Source of the DNA: Natronobiforma cellulositropha
GTDB taxonomy: Archaea > Halobacteriota > Halobacteria > Halobacteriales > Natrialbaceae
DNA length: 64,000 nucleotides
Assembly (NCBI RefSeq): GCF_025629245.1
Contig: NZ_JANZXN010000060.1
Location: forward strand, 62,001 to 126,000
Direction: 5' to 3'
Shown: one piece after another, positions 1 to 8,753 of the stretch
Layout of the letters: every line of letters begins with the position of its first letter
Numbering within the stretch: position 1 is the first letter of the stretch
Position numbers and translations under genes: made by a program
Notes under the pieces: model-generated
What the model was told of the DNA's origin: nothing
Database searches by the model: none
Seen by the model: only the letters and a program-made list of their open reading frames with translations

Positions 1-788
1 GAGACGGCATCGACACGCTCGAGGGCGGCGGCGAGCTATCCGTCGCGCTCCTCCACGACCTCCACGAGACGCTGCTGACGGACGTGCCGGACGAGCGGGT
101 CGAGACGGAGACGATCGGCGCCTACAAGACGGTCCCGAACCACCTCGGGGACTTCCTGCCGCCGGTTCCGGGGGCGGTCGAGGGGCTGATGGACGCGCTG
201 GTGACGTACTACCGGACCGGTGGCAGCTACCACACCCTCGTCGACATCGCGCTGTTCCACTACCAGTTCGAGACGATTCACCCCTACGGTGACGGCAACG
301 GCCGACTCGGCCGGCTCCTCATCACGCTCCAGTTGTACGACGGCGGTCTCCTCGAGCGGCCGACCCTCTACCTCAGTGAGTACTTCAACCGGAACAAGGT
401 GGCGTACGTCGAGCGTATGGAGGCGGTTCGGTTCCGCGGCGACTGGGAGCGGTGGCTCTCGTTTTTCGTCACCGGAGTCGCCCAGCAGGCCGAGGAGTCG
501 GTCGAGCGCACGCTGGCGCTGGACGCGCTTCGACGGCGCTACGAGCGCGAGTACGGTGGCTCCCAGTACGCGACGAACCGGCTCGCGTGTTCGCTCTTCG
601 AACACCCGTACGTGACGACGAAGACGGTCGCAGACGCACTCGACATCGAGCGCTCGACGGCCTACCGTGCGGTGGGCGCACTCGAAGACGAGGGTGTGCT
701 GGAGGAAATGACGGGGAACGACCGAAACAGGGAGTACCGGGCCAGGGAGATCTTCGAAATTCTCGAGCGACCACCCCAGACGTACTGA
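1..788 (+). CDS. Fic family protein with C-terminal winged helix, 5'-truncated by the window edge
   Basis: The reading frame is open from the left edge, so the true start lies outside. The Fic core is present, with HPYGDGNGRLGR matching the consensus HPFx(D/E)GNGRxxR, whose histidine is catalytic and whose GNGR binds phosphates. Fic enzymes usually transfer AMP from ATP to a protein hydroxyl; the target here is unknown. After the Fic fold comes a helical linker, then a winged-helix segment (TTKTVADALDIERSTAYRAV) typical of archaeal Fic proteins that resemble regulators. No antitoxin-like inhibitory helix is visible in the part present. It converges on the Orc gene, 36 bases apart. A GTG at position 84 is only an internal codon. 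Confidence 0.9.
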   Translation, partial: DGIDTLEGGGELSVALLHDLHETLLTDVPDERVETETIGAYKTVPNHLGDFLPPVPGAVEGLMDALVTYYRTGGSYHTLVDIALFHYQFETIHPYGDGNGRLGRLLITLQLYDGGLLERPTLYLSEYFNRNKVAYVERMEAVRFRGDWERWLSFFVTGVAQQAEESVERTLALDALRRRYEREYGGSQYATNRLACSLFEHPYVTTKTVADALDIERSTAYRAVGALEDEGVLEEMTGNDRNREYRAREIFEILERPPQTY

Positions 789-824
789 CTCGGCTCGCGA
801 AACCACATCACGCGGGCCACTCTC

Positions 825-1955
825 CTACTCGAGGCGGTCGAGGATCGCGTCTCTCTCGTAAGAGAGCGAGAGCGCGCGCGAGCGCCCCCGGCCGTCGATG
901 TCGGCGTAGTCGGCGTCGATGAGGTTGAGCTGGTCGAGTTTGTTGACGATCTCGGAGTAGCGGGTGTAGCCGAGGTCGGTCTCTTCGTGGAAGGATTCGT
1001 AGACTGCGCCCGCCTGGTCGCCGTCGTGGTCGGCGATCACCTCGAGTAAGGCGCGTTCGTTCTCGCTCAGCCCCGCGAGGCTCCGCGAGAGGTTGACGTA
1101 CTTCGAGGTCTCGTAGGCCTTCTCGACGTCTTCGGGTTCGACGACGCGACTGGCGCGCATCTCGGCGTTGAGACCGGCCCGGCGGAGCAGGTCGATACCG
1201 ACGCGGAGATCGCCGCTGTCGGCGGTGAGCGAAGCCACCCGCTCTAAGACGTCGCCGGAGACCACGTCCTCGTGGAAGCCGCGTCTGACGCGCTCGCGGA
1301 GGATCTCGACGATCTCCGGCTGGTCGTAGACCGGGAAGTAGACGTCCTCGGGGCGGAAGACGCTCTGGACGCGCGAGTCGAGTTCCTCGATCACCTCGAG
1401 TGTGGGGTCGGAGGAGACGACGATGACGCCGATCTTCGCGCCGGGGTGTTCCTCGTGGGCGCGCAACAGCGAGTAGAGCGTATCGGAGGCCTCGTTCTCG
1501 TAGAAGAGGTAGTTCACGTCGTCTAAGGCGACGACGAAGACGCGGTCTTCCTCGATGAGTTTCTCGGCGATCTGGGCGAAGAGTTTCTTAAAGGAGATGC
1601 CCGAGGAGGGCGGTTCGTAGTCGAAACAGCCCTCGAATAGCCGTGAGAACACCGAGTAGCGGGTGGCGTTGACCTGGCAGTTGACCCGGATCGTGCGCAC
1701 GTCCTGGGTCTGCATCGCGACCTCGCCGAAGAGTTTCTGGATCGCGGTCGTCTTCCCCGTCCCCGGCGGGCCGCGCACGAGGACGTTGAGCGGTCGCGAC
1801 CCGCGGACGGCCGGACGCAGTGCGTAGGTCAGCCCCTGCATCTGGCTGTCGCGGTGGTGAAACGTCTCCGGGAGGTAGTCGATCTCGAAGACGTGTTCGT
1901 CCCGGAAGACGGACTCGTCCCACGACAACATCCGATCGTCGGGGTCGCCAACCAT
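825..1955 (-). CDS. orc: Orc1/Cdc6 family replication initiator
   Basis: AAA+ initiator that binds origin DNA and helps load MCM helicase. It has Walker A GPPGTGKT, Walker B VVALDDVNYLF, a sensor region, and a C-terminal winged helix (around LGYTRYSEIVNKL) for DNA binding. I chose the ATG at 1955 (376 residues, MVGDPDDRML...). An upstream ATG at 2117 would add 54 residues that are basic, low-complexity and unlike the family. Haloarchaea carry several orc paralogues and only some sit beside origins. No clear origin recognition box repeats were found in the roughly 190 bases upstream, so this copy may not mark an active origin. Confidence 0.9.
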   Translation of the reverse strand: MVGDPDDRMLSWDESVFRDEHVFEIDYLPETFHHRDSQMQGLTYALRPAVRGSRPLNVLVRGPPGTGKTTAIQKLFGEVAMQTQDVRTIRVNCQVNATRYSVFSRLFEGCFDYEPPSSGISFKKLFAQIAEKLIEEDRVFVVALDDVNYLFYENEASDTLYSLLRAHEEHPGAKIGVIVVSSDPTLEVIEELDSRVQSVFRPEDVYFPVYDQPEIVEILRERVRRGFHEDVVSGDVLERVASLTADSGDLRVGIDLLRRAGLNAEMRASRVVEPEDVEKAYETSKYVNLSRSLAGLSENERALLEVIADHDGDQAGAVYESFHEETDLGYTRYSEIVNKLDQLNLIDADYADIDGRGRSRALSLSYERDAILDRLE

Positions 1956-2146
1956 CACTTTCACCAGGCTTGCGGAGCTACTTAGTTGTTTGCGCACTAC
2001 GGCCGCTGAGCGTGCGTGTACGGGCAAAAACGGCGAGCGAAAGAGACGACACGTCCGCGTCGGCGCTCGAGCGGGGCCGCCGGTCTCGGACGGCCATAAT
2101 TCCAAATATCCATACATCTGCAGAATAACACTACAGCCAGCACAGA

Positions 2147-3397
2147 ATGACGTACCTCACCAGACGTCGACTGCTCGCGGTCGCCGGTGGGTCGTTTCTC
2201 GCCGCCGGGACCGTGCGGCCATCTGTCGTTCGGTCGACACAGCGCTTCGACGGGGCGACAGCAGCGTGGCCCGGGCCACACGGCGGCGCTCGAGGGACGG
2301 CCGCCGTCCCGTCTGCGACCCCGACCGACGTCACCGTTGCCTGGGAACGAGAGTACCAGGCACCGTCGATCTACGCCGTCCCGATTGCACTCGGGGCGGG
2401 GACGCTGTCCGTCGGCGACCGCGAGGCACTGGGCGCGCTCGAGTCGGCCACCGGTGGCGAACGGTGGTCGTACGCGTTGCCCCATCCGTTCTCACAGTCG
2501 AGGTTGGAGCTGGGAGGCTCACTGAGAAACAGCGTCCGGCTCCCGCCGTGGATCGCCGACGACCGCGTCGTCGCCGTCTTCGACACGAACATCTGCGCGC
2601 TGTCGCGCTCGAGCGGGCGCCTGCAGTGGCGGGTTCGGACGAACACGGCGATCGATTCGCTGCTCGTAACCGGTAATACGGCGATCTTCGACGCCCGCCG
2701 CTCCGGAACGGAGGCCCTGTGGGCGCTCGATACCGAGACGGGCGCCGAGCGCTGGCGGTACACCGACGACGGCGACCACAGGATGGCGATCGGCGCGATC
2801 GACGACCGCCTGTACACGGTCCGAACCGACGCGGGCTGGGTCGTCGCCGCCCACGACCTCGCGACGGGCGCGGTCGAGTGGCGCCGGACGCCCGAATTCG
2901 AGGGGCGCGCGCTCAGTCCCAGGCCGCGCGGTGCGGTCACCGAGGACGGACTGTACGTCGGCGGGGGGTCGCTAGTCGCGTTCGACCACGACGGGACCGA
3001 ACGGTGGCGAGGGTCGTTCGGGACCGCGTTCGGCCGCGCGTTCGCCGTCGCCCACGAGACCGTGTACGCGGTCGACGACGAGGCGGGCGAGGTCGTCGCA
3101 CTCGAGGCAGCCACGGGCGACCGGCGGTGGTCGACGGGCGTGTCGAACCCGGCACGTCCCGGCGGCGTGAGCGCCGACGCCGAGACCGTCTACGTCTCGA
3201 CGACCGACGGCTTTCGGGCGCTCGCAGCCGAGAGCGGCGACGAACGGTTTCGGTTCGACGAGGCCCCGACCGCGAGTGCGAGCGGGCCCGTTATCCCGAC
3301 GGCCGAGCGCCTCTACCAGTCGGTCGGCGACCGGGTGTACGCGCTGGAAGGAGCGGGAGAGACGGTGGGAGACGGTGAGGAGGGGACTCGAGTATGA
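2147..3397 (+). CDS. Tat-exported PQQ-like beta-propeller protein
   Basis: 416 residues. The N terminus has a twin-arginine signal (TRRRLLAVAGG, then a hydrophobic run), so it should be exported folded. The rest is at least six blades of the quinoprotein/BamB-like type, each marked by a TG-x-x-x-W turn: TGGERW, SGRLQW, TGAERW, TGAVEW, DGTERW and TGDRRW. Such propellers either bind PQQ as dehydrogenases or act as scaffolds; I see no feature that settles which. Its stop codon overlaps the start of the next gene (ATGA), so the two are probably translated together. Confidence 0.85.
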   Translation: MTYLTRRRLLAVAGGSFLAAGTVRPSVVRSTQRFDGATAAWPGPHGGARGTAAVPSATPTDVTVAWEREYQAPSIYAVPIALGAGTLSVGDREALGALESATGGERWSYALPHPFSQSRLELGGSLRNSVRLPPWIADDRVVAVFDTNICALSRSSGRLQWRVRTNTAIDSLLVTGNTAIFDARRSGTEALWALDTETGAERWRYTDDGDHRMAIGAIDDRLYTVRTDAGWVVAAHDLATGAVEWRRTPEFEGRALSPRPRGAVTEDGLYVGGGSLVAFDHDGTERWRGSFGTAFGRAFAVAHETVYAVDDEAGEVVALEAATGDRRWSTGVSNPARPGGVSADAETVYVSTTDGFRALAAESGDERFRFDEAPTASASGPVIPTAERLYQSVGDRVYALEGAGETVGDGEEGTRV

Positions 3398-3810
3398 CCG
3401 CGAAACCGACTCCGAGTATCGATTTCGAAAGGCTGGGCGGGGCGATCACGCTGGCTGGCCGGTTCGTCGGCGTCTGTATTCTGGTGGCGTTCGCGTTCTC
3501 ACCAGCGCTGGGGATTCTCGAGGCGGCGCTCGTCCGCTGGGGACTGCTCCTCCCCGACTGGGCGGCCCTCGTCGCGTACACCGCCGTCGCGGGCGTCGTC
3601 ACCGTCGCCTACCGCGGCTCGATCGACGACCTCACCGTCTTCTGCGTGCTGACGTTCGCTGGCTGGCTCGCCGCCGGCGTCGCGTTCGGATCGTACCCGG
3701 TCGAATCCTCGTGGCTGGCGATCGCCCGCGAACTCGCGCTCCTCGTCGGGGTCGCTTCGCTCGCCGCCGCGGTCGCGTTCCGGAGCGACTGGCGAGCGTG
3801 GATCAGATAA
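3394..3810 (+). CDS. Four-helix membrane protein
   Basis: 138 residues with four hydrophobic segments (around LAGRFVGVCILVAFAF, WAALVAYTAVAGVV, LTVFCVLTFAGWLAAG and ELALLVGVASLAAAV). The start overlaps the previous stop by four bases, so it is in an operon with the exported propeller protein and may be its membrane partner. It belongs to no family I recognise. It converges on the MutS-like gene. Confidence 0.75.
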   Translation: MTAKPTPSIDFERLGGAITLAGRFVGVCILVAFAFSPALGILEAALVRWGLLLPDWAALVAYTAVAGVVTVAYRGSIDDLTVFCVLTFAGWLAAGVAFGSYPVESSWLAIARELALLVGVASLAAAVAFRSDWRAWIR

Positions 3811-3830
3811 CGGCCGGGGAAGTCGGCGTC

Positions 3831-5846
3831 TCACTCGAACTTCTCGAGCAGCCGACCGTAGAAGTTCGGCTCGTGCGCGCCACCGCCCTCGTGGGCCTCG
3901 CGGGCGAGTTTCTCGACGATCAGCTCCGGCGTCGAGCGCGCGAGGTGGTCGCTGACCGGCGAGCGGTTCACCCGGAGTTCGCCGTCGACCAGCCCGACCG
4001 CCTCGATGCCGTCGACCGAGACGTCGACGGTCGCGACCGCCGAAATCTCGCCGGCGAGGTGGGAGACGAAGACGCCGGTCGCGCCGTTTTCCGAAAGCGC
4101 CTCCAAGATGCCCGCGATGATCTTCGCGCTCGCCCCCGGTTCCGTGATGCTCTCGAGTTCGTCGACCAGGACGAGACTGCCGTCGCCGCCGGCCGCGAGG
4201 TCGGCGAACTGGCGGACGGTCGACTCGAACGCGCCCGCGTCGAGCGTCCCCTGGGTCTTCGCGTGGTAGTGGAGGTCGTCGAACCGGCACAGGCGGACGT
4301 CTTCGGCTGGCACCGGCAGCCCCATGTGTGCGAGGACGACGACGCTCGCGAGCAAGTCGAGCGTCGAGGTCTTCCCGCCGCTGTTGACCCCCGAGAGCAG
4401 CGTGACGCCGGACACCTCGTAGTCGACCGGATCGATCGACGCGAGCGGCTCCGAGAGCAGCGGCGAACGCCCGCCCTCGATGGCGACGCCGGTCTCCTCG
4501 GTGAAGGTGGGGAGCGTACACCCGAAGTCGCGGGCGAAGCGGGCGAGCGCGAGTTCGACGTCGACCTCGAGTGCGGCGCGGACGAGTTCCTCGGCGTCCC
4601 CGCGCTGGTCGGCGAGCGTCCGCGCGAGGTCGCGTTTGAGGCGGGCGGCCCGCCGGTCTTTCGCGGCGGTGAGGTCCTCTCGCAGGCGCGAGATGGCCGG
4701 CTCGTCGCGTTCGACCGGAAACGTGGGTTCGTCGGGGAAGGCCACCCGGGCGAGTTCCGCCTCACCCGCGTCGAGGTCGAGTGCGTCGACCAGGTGGTCG
4801 CGGGCGGCCTCGACGGCGTCTGCGTACTCGTCGGCGAGTTCGCGAGCGAGCAGCGAATCGACGCCCGCGCCGCGTTCGACGAGCGAGAGGAGGTCCGCCC
4901 CCTCGATAGTGACGTCCTGCTCGCGGATGGCCGCCCGGAGGCGGTCGTTCGCGAGCGATTCGGCGGTTCCGGCGGCGGCGTCGAGGTCGTTGGCCGCGAC
5001 GGTGAGCCGGTCGAGTTCCGCGTCGCCCGCGACGGTACCGTCGTCGTCGAGCCTCGAGAGGGCGTCCTCGAGTGCATCCAGGTCGCAGGCAGTCTCGATA
5101 TCGGCCGCCCGGTGGACGGCGACGGCCGCCTGCAGGCGCTCGCGGTTGCGCGAGAAGAACGCGAGCGGGCGCTCGGGGACCACCTCGACGGGGTTCTCGA
5201 GCGCGTCAGGGAGTACCTGGACGTCGCCCTCGACGTCGACGCCCGCGAACGCCTCGTCGAGGGCGACGACGGTCGCGTAGCCACGGGCGAGTTCCGCCAG
5301 GCCGCGGGCGTCCTCGACGATTTCGACCGAGAGTTCGGGGACCGCCGCCCGGGCCTCGCTGTAGCGCTCGGCGTCGCGCGTCGCCAGACAGCGCTCACGG
5401 ACCTGGACGTCGCCGGCGGGGTCGAGCGGGGAGAGACCCGCGAGCGCCTCCTGTACCGCGGGCGTCGGCTCGCGCTCGAGTGCGTCCTCGACGAACGCCT
5501 GGACCTCCTCGATGCGCGAGGCGCGACTGCTCGGGTAGAACGTCTCGAGGCGCTGGGCGCCGTAGCGGGTGACGGTTCGCTCCTGGAGTAACTCGAGGAG
5601 TTCGCGGTAGACGGCGCGGGCGCGGTCGGTCGCAAGAAAGCCGCCCGGATCGTCGTGCTCGCGTCGGATCGCCCCGCGGGCGATACGTGCGGCGTGGCCC
5701 TGCGTGATCCCCGGTGCCTGCGCGAGCGTCGCCACGTCACCCTCACGGAGAGCGCGCGCCGCGCCGTCGAGGTCGGCGAGCGCGCGTGCGGTCTTCTCGC
5801 CGACGCCCGGAATCGCCTCGAACTCCACCTCGGACTCCATCGCCAT
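3831..5846 (-). CDS. MutS-related ATPase with N-terminal helix-hairpin-helix
   Basis: 671 residues. The N terminus has two helix-hairpin-helix-like motifs (IPGVGEKTARALADL, APGITQGHAARIARG). The middle is a long helical lever region. The C terminus is a MutS-type ABC ATPase with Walker A GVNSGGKT near residue 488, an aromatic/histidine stretch after it, and Walker B LVLVDELES near residue 558. The N-terminal mismatch-recognition domain of MutS1 is absent, which places it with the shortened MutS5/MutS2-like archaeal proteins. Their substrates are unsettled; branched or recombining DNA is the usual suggestion. A second ATG lies two codons downstream of the chosen start. Confidence 0.85.
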   Translation of the reverse strand: MAMESEVEFEAIPGVGEKTARALADLDGAARALREGDVATLAQAPGITQGHAARIARGAIRREHDDPGGFLATDRARAVYRELLELLQERTVTRYGAQRLETFYPSSRASRIEEVQAFVEDALEREPTPAVQEALAGLSPLDPAGDVQVRERCLATRDAERYSEARAAVPELSVEIVEDARGLAELARGYATVVALDEAFAGVDVEGDVQVLPDALENPVEVVPERPLAFFSRNRERLQAAVAVHRAADIETACDLDALEDALSRLDDDGTVAGDAELDRLTVAANDLDAAAGTAESLANDRLRAAIREQDVTIEGADLLSLVERGAGVDSLLARELADEYADAVEAARDHLVDALDLDAGEAELARVAFPDEPTFPVERDEPAISRLREDLTAAKDRRAARLKRDLARTLADQRGDAEELVRAALEVDVELALARFARDFGCTLPTFTEETGVAIEGGRSPLLSEPLASIDPVDYEVSGVTLLSGVNSGGKTSTLDLLASVVVLAHMGLPVPAEDVRLCRFDDLHYHAKTQGTLDAGAFESTVRQFADLAAGGDGSLVLVDELESITEPGASAKIIAGILEALSENGATGVFVSHLAGEISAVATVDVSVDGIEAVGLVDGELRVNRSPVSDHLARSTPELIVEKLAREAHEGGGAHEPNFYGRLLEKFE

Positions 5847-5922
5847 GCTATCGAGCGAGGTATTCAGCCGAGACGAGAAAAAGCTCCCGTCCCTTTAGTC
5901 CCGACGCGTCGTAAGAGCGGGT

Positions 5923-7470
5923 ATGCATTCGACGGCGCTCGCCTACCACGAGCGGACGAACCACTCGCCCGAGAGCGTACGCGAGGGCGGCCACCGCCTC
6001 GACTTCGAGAACAAGCCACGCGCAGCGAAAGTCTACCGCGGCCTCGAGCGCGTTACCCTCCCGGAGCCGACACCGCCCACGACGCCAGCGCTCGAGGCGG
6101 TCGCCGAGTCGACGCCGAACGGCGTCTGTGGCCGGGACTCGAGTGTCGACCTCGAGACGCTCGCGACGCTCTGTCACTACGCGAACGGGATCACGACCGA
6201 ACTCGAGCGCTACGGCGAGCGCCACCGGTTTCGCGCGGCAGCGGCGACCGGCGCGCTGTACCACGTCGACCTCTACGTCGTCTGTGGCGACCTCGGCGAG
6301 GAGGCGGGTGACGCGCTCGAGGCGGGCGTCTACCACTACGACCCGCGGACGGACGCCCTCGACGTGCTCAGACGCGGCGAGTACCGCGGCGTGCTGGCGG
6401 CGGCCTGCGACCACGGCGGCGTCGCGACCGCACCGCTGTCGGTCGTCGCCACCTCGACCTGGTGGCGAAACGCCTGGAAGTACCGCGAACGGACCTTCCG
6501 CCACGCCTTCTGGGACTCGGGGACCGTCCTCGCGAACCTGCTCGCGAGCGCCCACGCGCTCGAGTACCGCGCCGACGTGATCACCGGCTTCGACGACCAC
6601 ACCGTTGCCGACCTGCTGGGTCTCGACCCCCGGCGCGAAGCGCCGCTCGAGGTGGTTCGCGTCGGCTCCGGTACACCGCGCGCCGAGTCACAGCCGACAG
6701 TCGAACCGATCGACCCCGAGACGGAACCGCTCTCGGCGAACGAGCGCGAGTTCCCCCTGATCTACGAGACCTGGGAGGCGGGCACACTCGAGGAACACGC
6801 GGTCTCGGCGTGGCGTGAGGATCGGCCCGCCGGGACGATCACCACCCGGCCGCCGGCGGCGAGCGACGGCGAGCGCATCCCGCTCGAGCCAGTCGACCAC
6901 GAGACCGCCTCGAGCCGGCCACTCGGCGCGACGGTCGACCGGCGTGGCTCCGCCCGCGAGTTTACCCGCGAGCCGATCAGCTTCCGGAAACTCTCGACGG
7001 TGCTCGAGCGTGCGCTCCGGGGGACGCCGATGGACGTCAGACGGCCCGACGACGTGGCGCTGACATTCGTCGACGCCTACCTCGTCGTCAACGCCGTCGA
7101 GGGGCTCGAGCCCGGCGTCTACCGCTACTGGGCGGTCGACGGCGAACTCGAGCGCCTGCGTTCGGGGTCGGTCCGCGAGGAGGCGGGCCACCTCGCACTG
7201 GACCAGCGACTCGGTGCGGACGCCGCCGTCACCGTCTACTTCCTGGCGGACCTGCCGAGCGTCGTCGACGCCCTCGGCGAGCGTGGCTACCGGGTGGCCC
7301 AGCTCGAGGCCGCGCTGGCGGCGGGACGGCTCTACCTGTCGACCTACGCCCACCGCGACCTCGGCGGGACGGGGCTGACGTTCTACGACGAGGTCGTCGG
7401 TGAGTTCGTCGCCCCACACGCGAGCGACGCGGCCCCGATGTTCTGCTACGCGCTGGGCCACCCGGCCTGA
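5923..7470 (+). CDS. SagB-type dehydrogenase, two nitroreductase-like halves
   Basis: 515 residues, divergent from the MutS-like gene. Two flavin-reductase-like halves are visible. The N-terminal half runs from about 20 to 250 (GALYHVDLYVV, GVYHYDPRTDALDVL), and the C-terminal half from about 340 to 515 (RRGSAREFTREPISFRKLSTVL, GVYRYWAVDGELERL). This layout matches the SagB/ThcOx family, FMN enzymes that oxidise azolines to azoles during peptide maturation. No YcaO cyclodehydratase or precursor peptide is nearby, so the actual substrate is open; a plain nitroreductase is the alternative. A TATA-like CCTTTAGT about 27 bases upstream supports this start. Confidence 0.8.
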   Translation: MHSTALAYHERTNHSPESVREGGHRLDFENKPRAAKVYRGLERVTLPEPTPPTTPALEAVAESTPNGVCGRDSSVDLETLATLCHYANGITTELERYGERHRFRAAAATGALYHVDLYVVCGDLGEEAGDALEAGVYHYDPRTDALDVLRRGEYRGVLAAACDHGGVATAPLSVVATSTWWRNAWKYRERTFRHAFWDSGTVLANLLASAHALEYRADVITGFDDHTVADLLGLDPRREAPLEVVRVGSGTPRAESQPTVEPIDPETEPLSANEREFPLIYETWEAGTLEEHAVSAWREDRPAGTITTRPPAASDGERIPLEPVDHETASSRPLGATVDRRGSAREFTREPISFRKLSTVLERALRGTPMDVRRPDDVALTFVDAYLVVNAVEGLEPGVYRYWAVDGELERLRSGSVREEAGHLALDQRLGADAAVTVYFLADLPSVVDALGERGYRVAQLEAALAAGRLYLSTYAHRDLGGTGLTFYDEVVGEFVAPHASDAAPMFCYALGHPA

Positions 7471-7524
7471 GACGCTTGCGAGGTCCGGCCTCGGGGTTAT
7501 CCCGTCGGCGCGCCGAGGACAGGT

Positions 7525-7722
7525 ATGGCACTCACCCGACTGCTCGGCTCGAAGGCGACCCGGAGTCTCACCGTCCTCTCCGTGCTCGTCGAGGCGAAAC
7601 GGGCGTTCGACCACGGCCGACGCGTACGAGCGGCGGTCTTACTCGGCGTCGCCGCGGTCGCCTGGAAGTGGGCCGTCCTCGGGATGGCCGCCCAGGGCGT
7701 CGTGAAACTGCTGCGCCGGTAG
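7525..7722 (+). CDS. Small hydrophobic haloarchaeal protein
   Basis: 65 residues, with a basic N terminus and one or two hydrophobic helices (VRAAVLLGVAAVAWKWAVLG) flanked by arginines and lysines. It starts 54 bases after the SagB-type gene on the same strand, but has its own TATA-like GGTTATCCC about 27 bases upstream. Function not recognised. It is small, hydrophobic and lacks the Cys/Ser/Thr-rich core expected of an azole peptide precursor, so I do not read it as a substrate of its neighbour. Confidence 0.6.
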   Translation: MALTRLLGSKATRSLTVLSVLVEAKRAFDHGRRVRAAVLLGVAAVAWKWAVLGMAAQGVVKLLRR

Positions 7723-7854
7723 ACACCACAGAGACACAGCCAGAAGAGCGAGTCGTGCGGTTCGGAGCGTCCACCGACGGTATCCGGTGGTTCTGTGCGA
7801 GAATACTCAGTGTAGCGAATACTTATTTCCGGGCGCGAGATACGCAGAGACAGG

Positions 7855-8430
7855 ATGAACCGCCGGTCCATACTGGCTGGAACGGGAGCCGCCGCCGGGC
7901 TGGCTGCCACCGCGTACGCCGTCCCCGGAGTCCTCCGCAGGAGGCGTACGTACCGGATTCGAGACGTGGCGATCACCGGCTCGACGGGACCGCTCCGTCT
8001 GCACGCCGACCTCGAGTCGGCGACGGTCGAGACCGACTCGCCCGGCCGACTCGAACTCGCCGTCGAGAACGCGAGCGAGGAGCCGGTCGCCATCGCGAAC
8101 GGGCCGGTGTTGCCGTTCGGCGTCCTCTACACGGGTGAGACGGTCGCTGACGGACTCCTCCTCTGGTCAGACAGCTACGCCGACAGCCGCAACGTCCAGA
8201 CGGCGGACACCGAGGTCCACTCCTGGCACGACCTGCAAATTCGCCGCTCGCTCGAGCCACACGAGGTCGTGAGCGACACCTACGTGATTCACGCAGACGC
8301 CGCCGGGATACGCGCCGGTGCGTTCGCCGTCGACGGCTGGCTCGAGTACGGACCGGACGGTGATCCGGGCGCACCGGGTTCGTTGCGGCCGCTCGAGTAC
8401 CGTCTCGAGTTCGCTCTCGAAACACGCTGA
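7855..8430 (+). CDS. Exported or anchored protein of unknown function
   Basis: 191 residues. The N terminus MNRRSILAGTGAAAGLAA is a short twin-arginine-like signal that continues into an uncleaved hydrophobic anchor. The remainder reads as a beta-sandwich (alternating hydrophobic strands; LELAVENASEEPVAIANGPVL resembles CARDB-like extracellular domains). No cysteine lipobox. A TATA-like CTTATTTCC about 28 bases upstream fits a leaderless start. Confidence 0.7.
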   Translation: MNRRSILAGTGAAAGLAATAYAVPGVLRRRRTYRIRDVAITGSTGPLRLHADLESATVETDSPGRLELAVENASEEPVAIANGPVLPFGVLYTGETVADGLLLWSDSYADSRNVQTADTEVHSWHDLQIRRSLEPHEVVSDTYVIHADAAGIRAGAFAVDGWLEYGPDGDPGAPGSLRPLEYRLEFALETR

Positions 8431-8466
8431 TACTCGACCCGCGCCCGGAGACGCGCACACGCAGCC

Positions 8467-8625
8467 TCACCGCTCGAGCGCGGCGACCCAGCGGTCCTCA
8501 CCGTGGACCGGACAGAGCCGACGGTGCTTCTCGGCACACCGCTCGTGCATCACGAGACCACACTCACAGCGTCGCAGGTCGGTTCGGGGTTCGATCTGCC
8601 GTCTGCACAGGTTGCACGCAGGCAT
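8467..8625 (-). CDS. Small zinc-finger protein
   Basis: 52 residues starting MPACNLCRRQ. It has a compact set of metal ligands: C4 and C7, then a C-x-C pair, then H-x-x-C, a further histidine and C-P at the end, resembling a RING/B-box-like zinc-binding layout. An upstream in-frame ATG (8661) is rejected because a TATA box lies at 8648-8655, inside that extension and at leaderless distance from 8625. Haloarchaea have many single-domain zinc-finger miniproteins; the role of this one is unknown. Confidence 0.7.
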   Translation of the reverse strand: MPACNLCRRQIEPRTDLRRCECGLVMHERCAEKHRRLCPVHGEDRWVAALER

Positions 8626-8647
8626 GGCTAGGCCCACAGCGGCGACC

Positions 8648-8655
8648 ACTATAAA
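8648..8655 (-). promoter_or_regulatory. TATA box of the zinc-finger miniprotein gene
   Basis: The + strand reads CTATAAAG (TATA orientation CTTTATAG on the coding strand), 23-30 bases before the ATG at 8625. It excludes the longer start. Confidence 0.6.
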
Positions 8656-8753
8656 GTTCACTATTAATCATTATTTACTCGTGCGTAGATGTCTGATCGA
8701 ACCCCCGCTCGAGAGTGAGAGGGCGTGTACGCCGGGCTCGAGCCGTGGTCCGA

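Noticed and set aside
825-2146. Replication origin beside the Orc1/Cdc6 gene
   Set aside because: No repeated origin recognition boxes or AT-rich unwinding tract in the 190 bases upstream; many haloarchaeal orc genes are not origin-linked.
3276-5591. Long + strand open frame (771 codons) opposite the MutS-like gene
   Set aside because: Arg/Asp/Val-rich translation without motifs. High third-position GC in the real gene keeps the opposite frame open.
7525-7722. Azole-peptide precursor for the SagB-type enzyme
   Set aside because: The 65-residue protein is a hydrophobic, basic helix protein with almost no Cys and few Ser/Thr in its C-terminal half.
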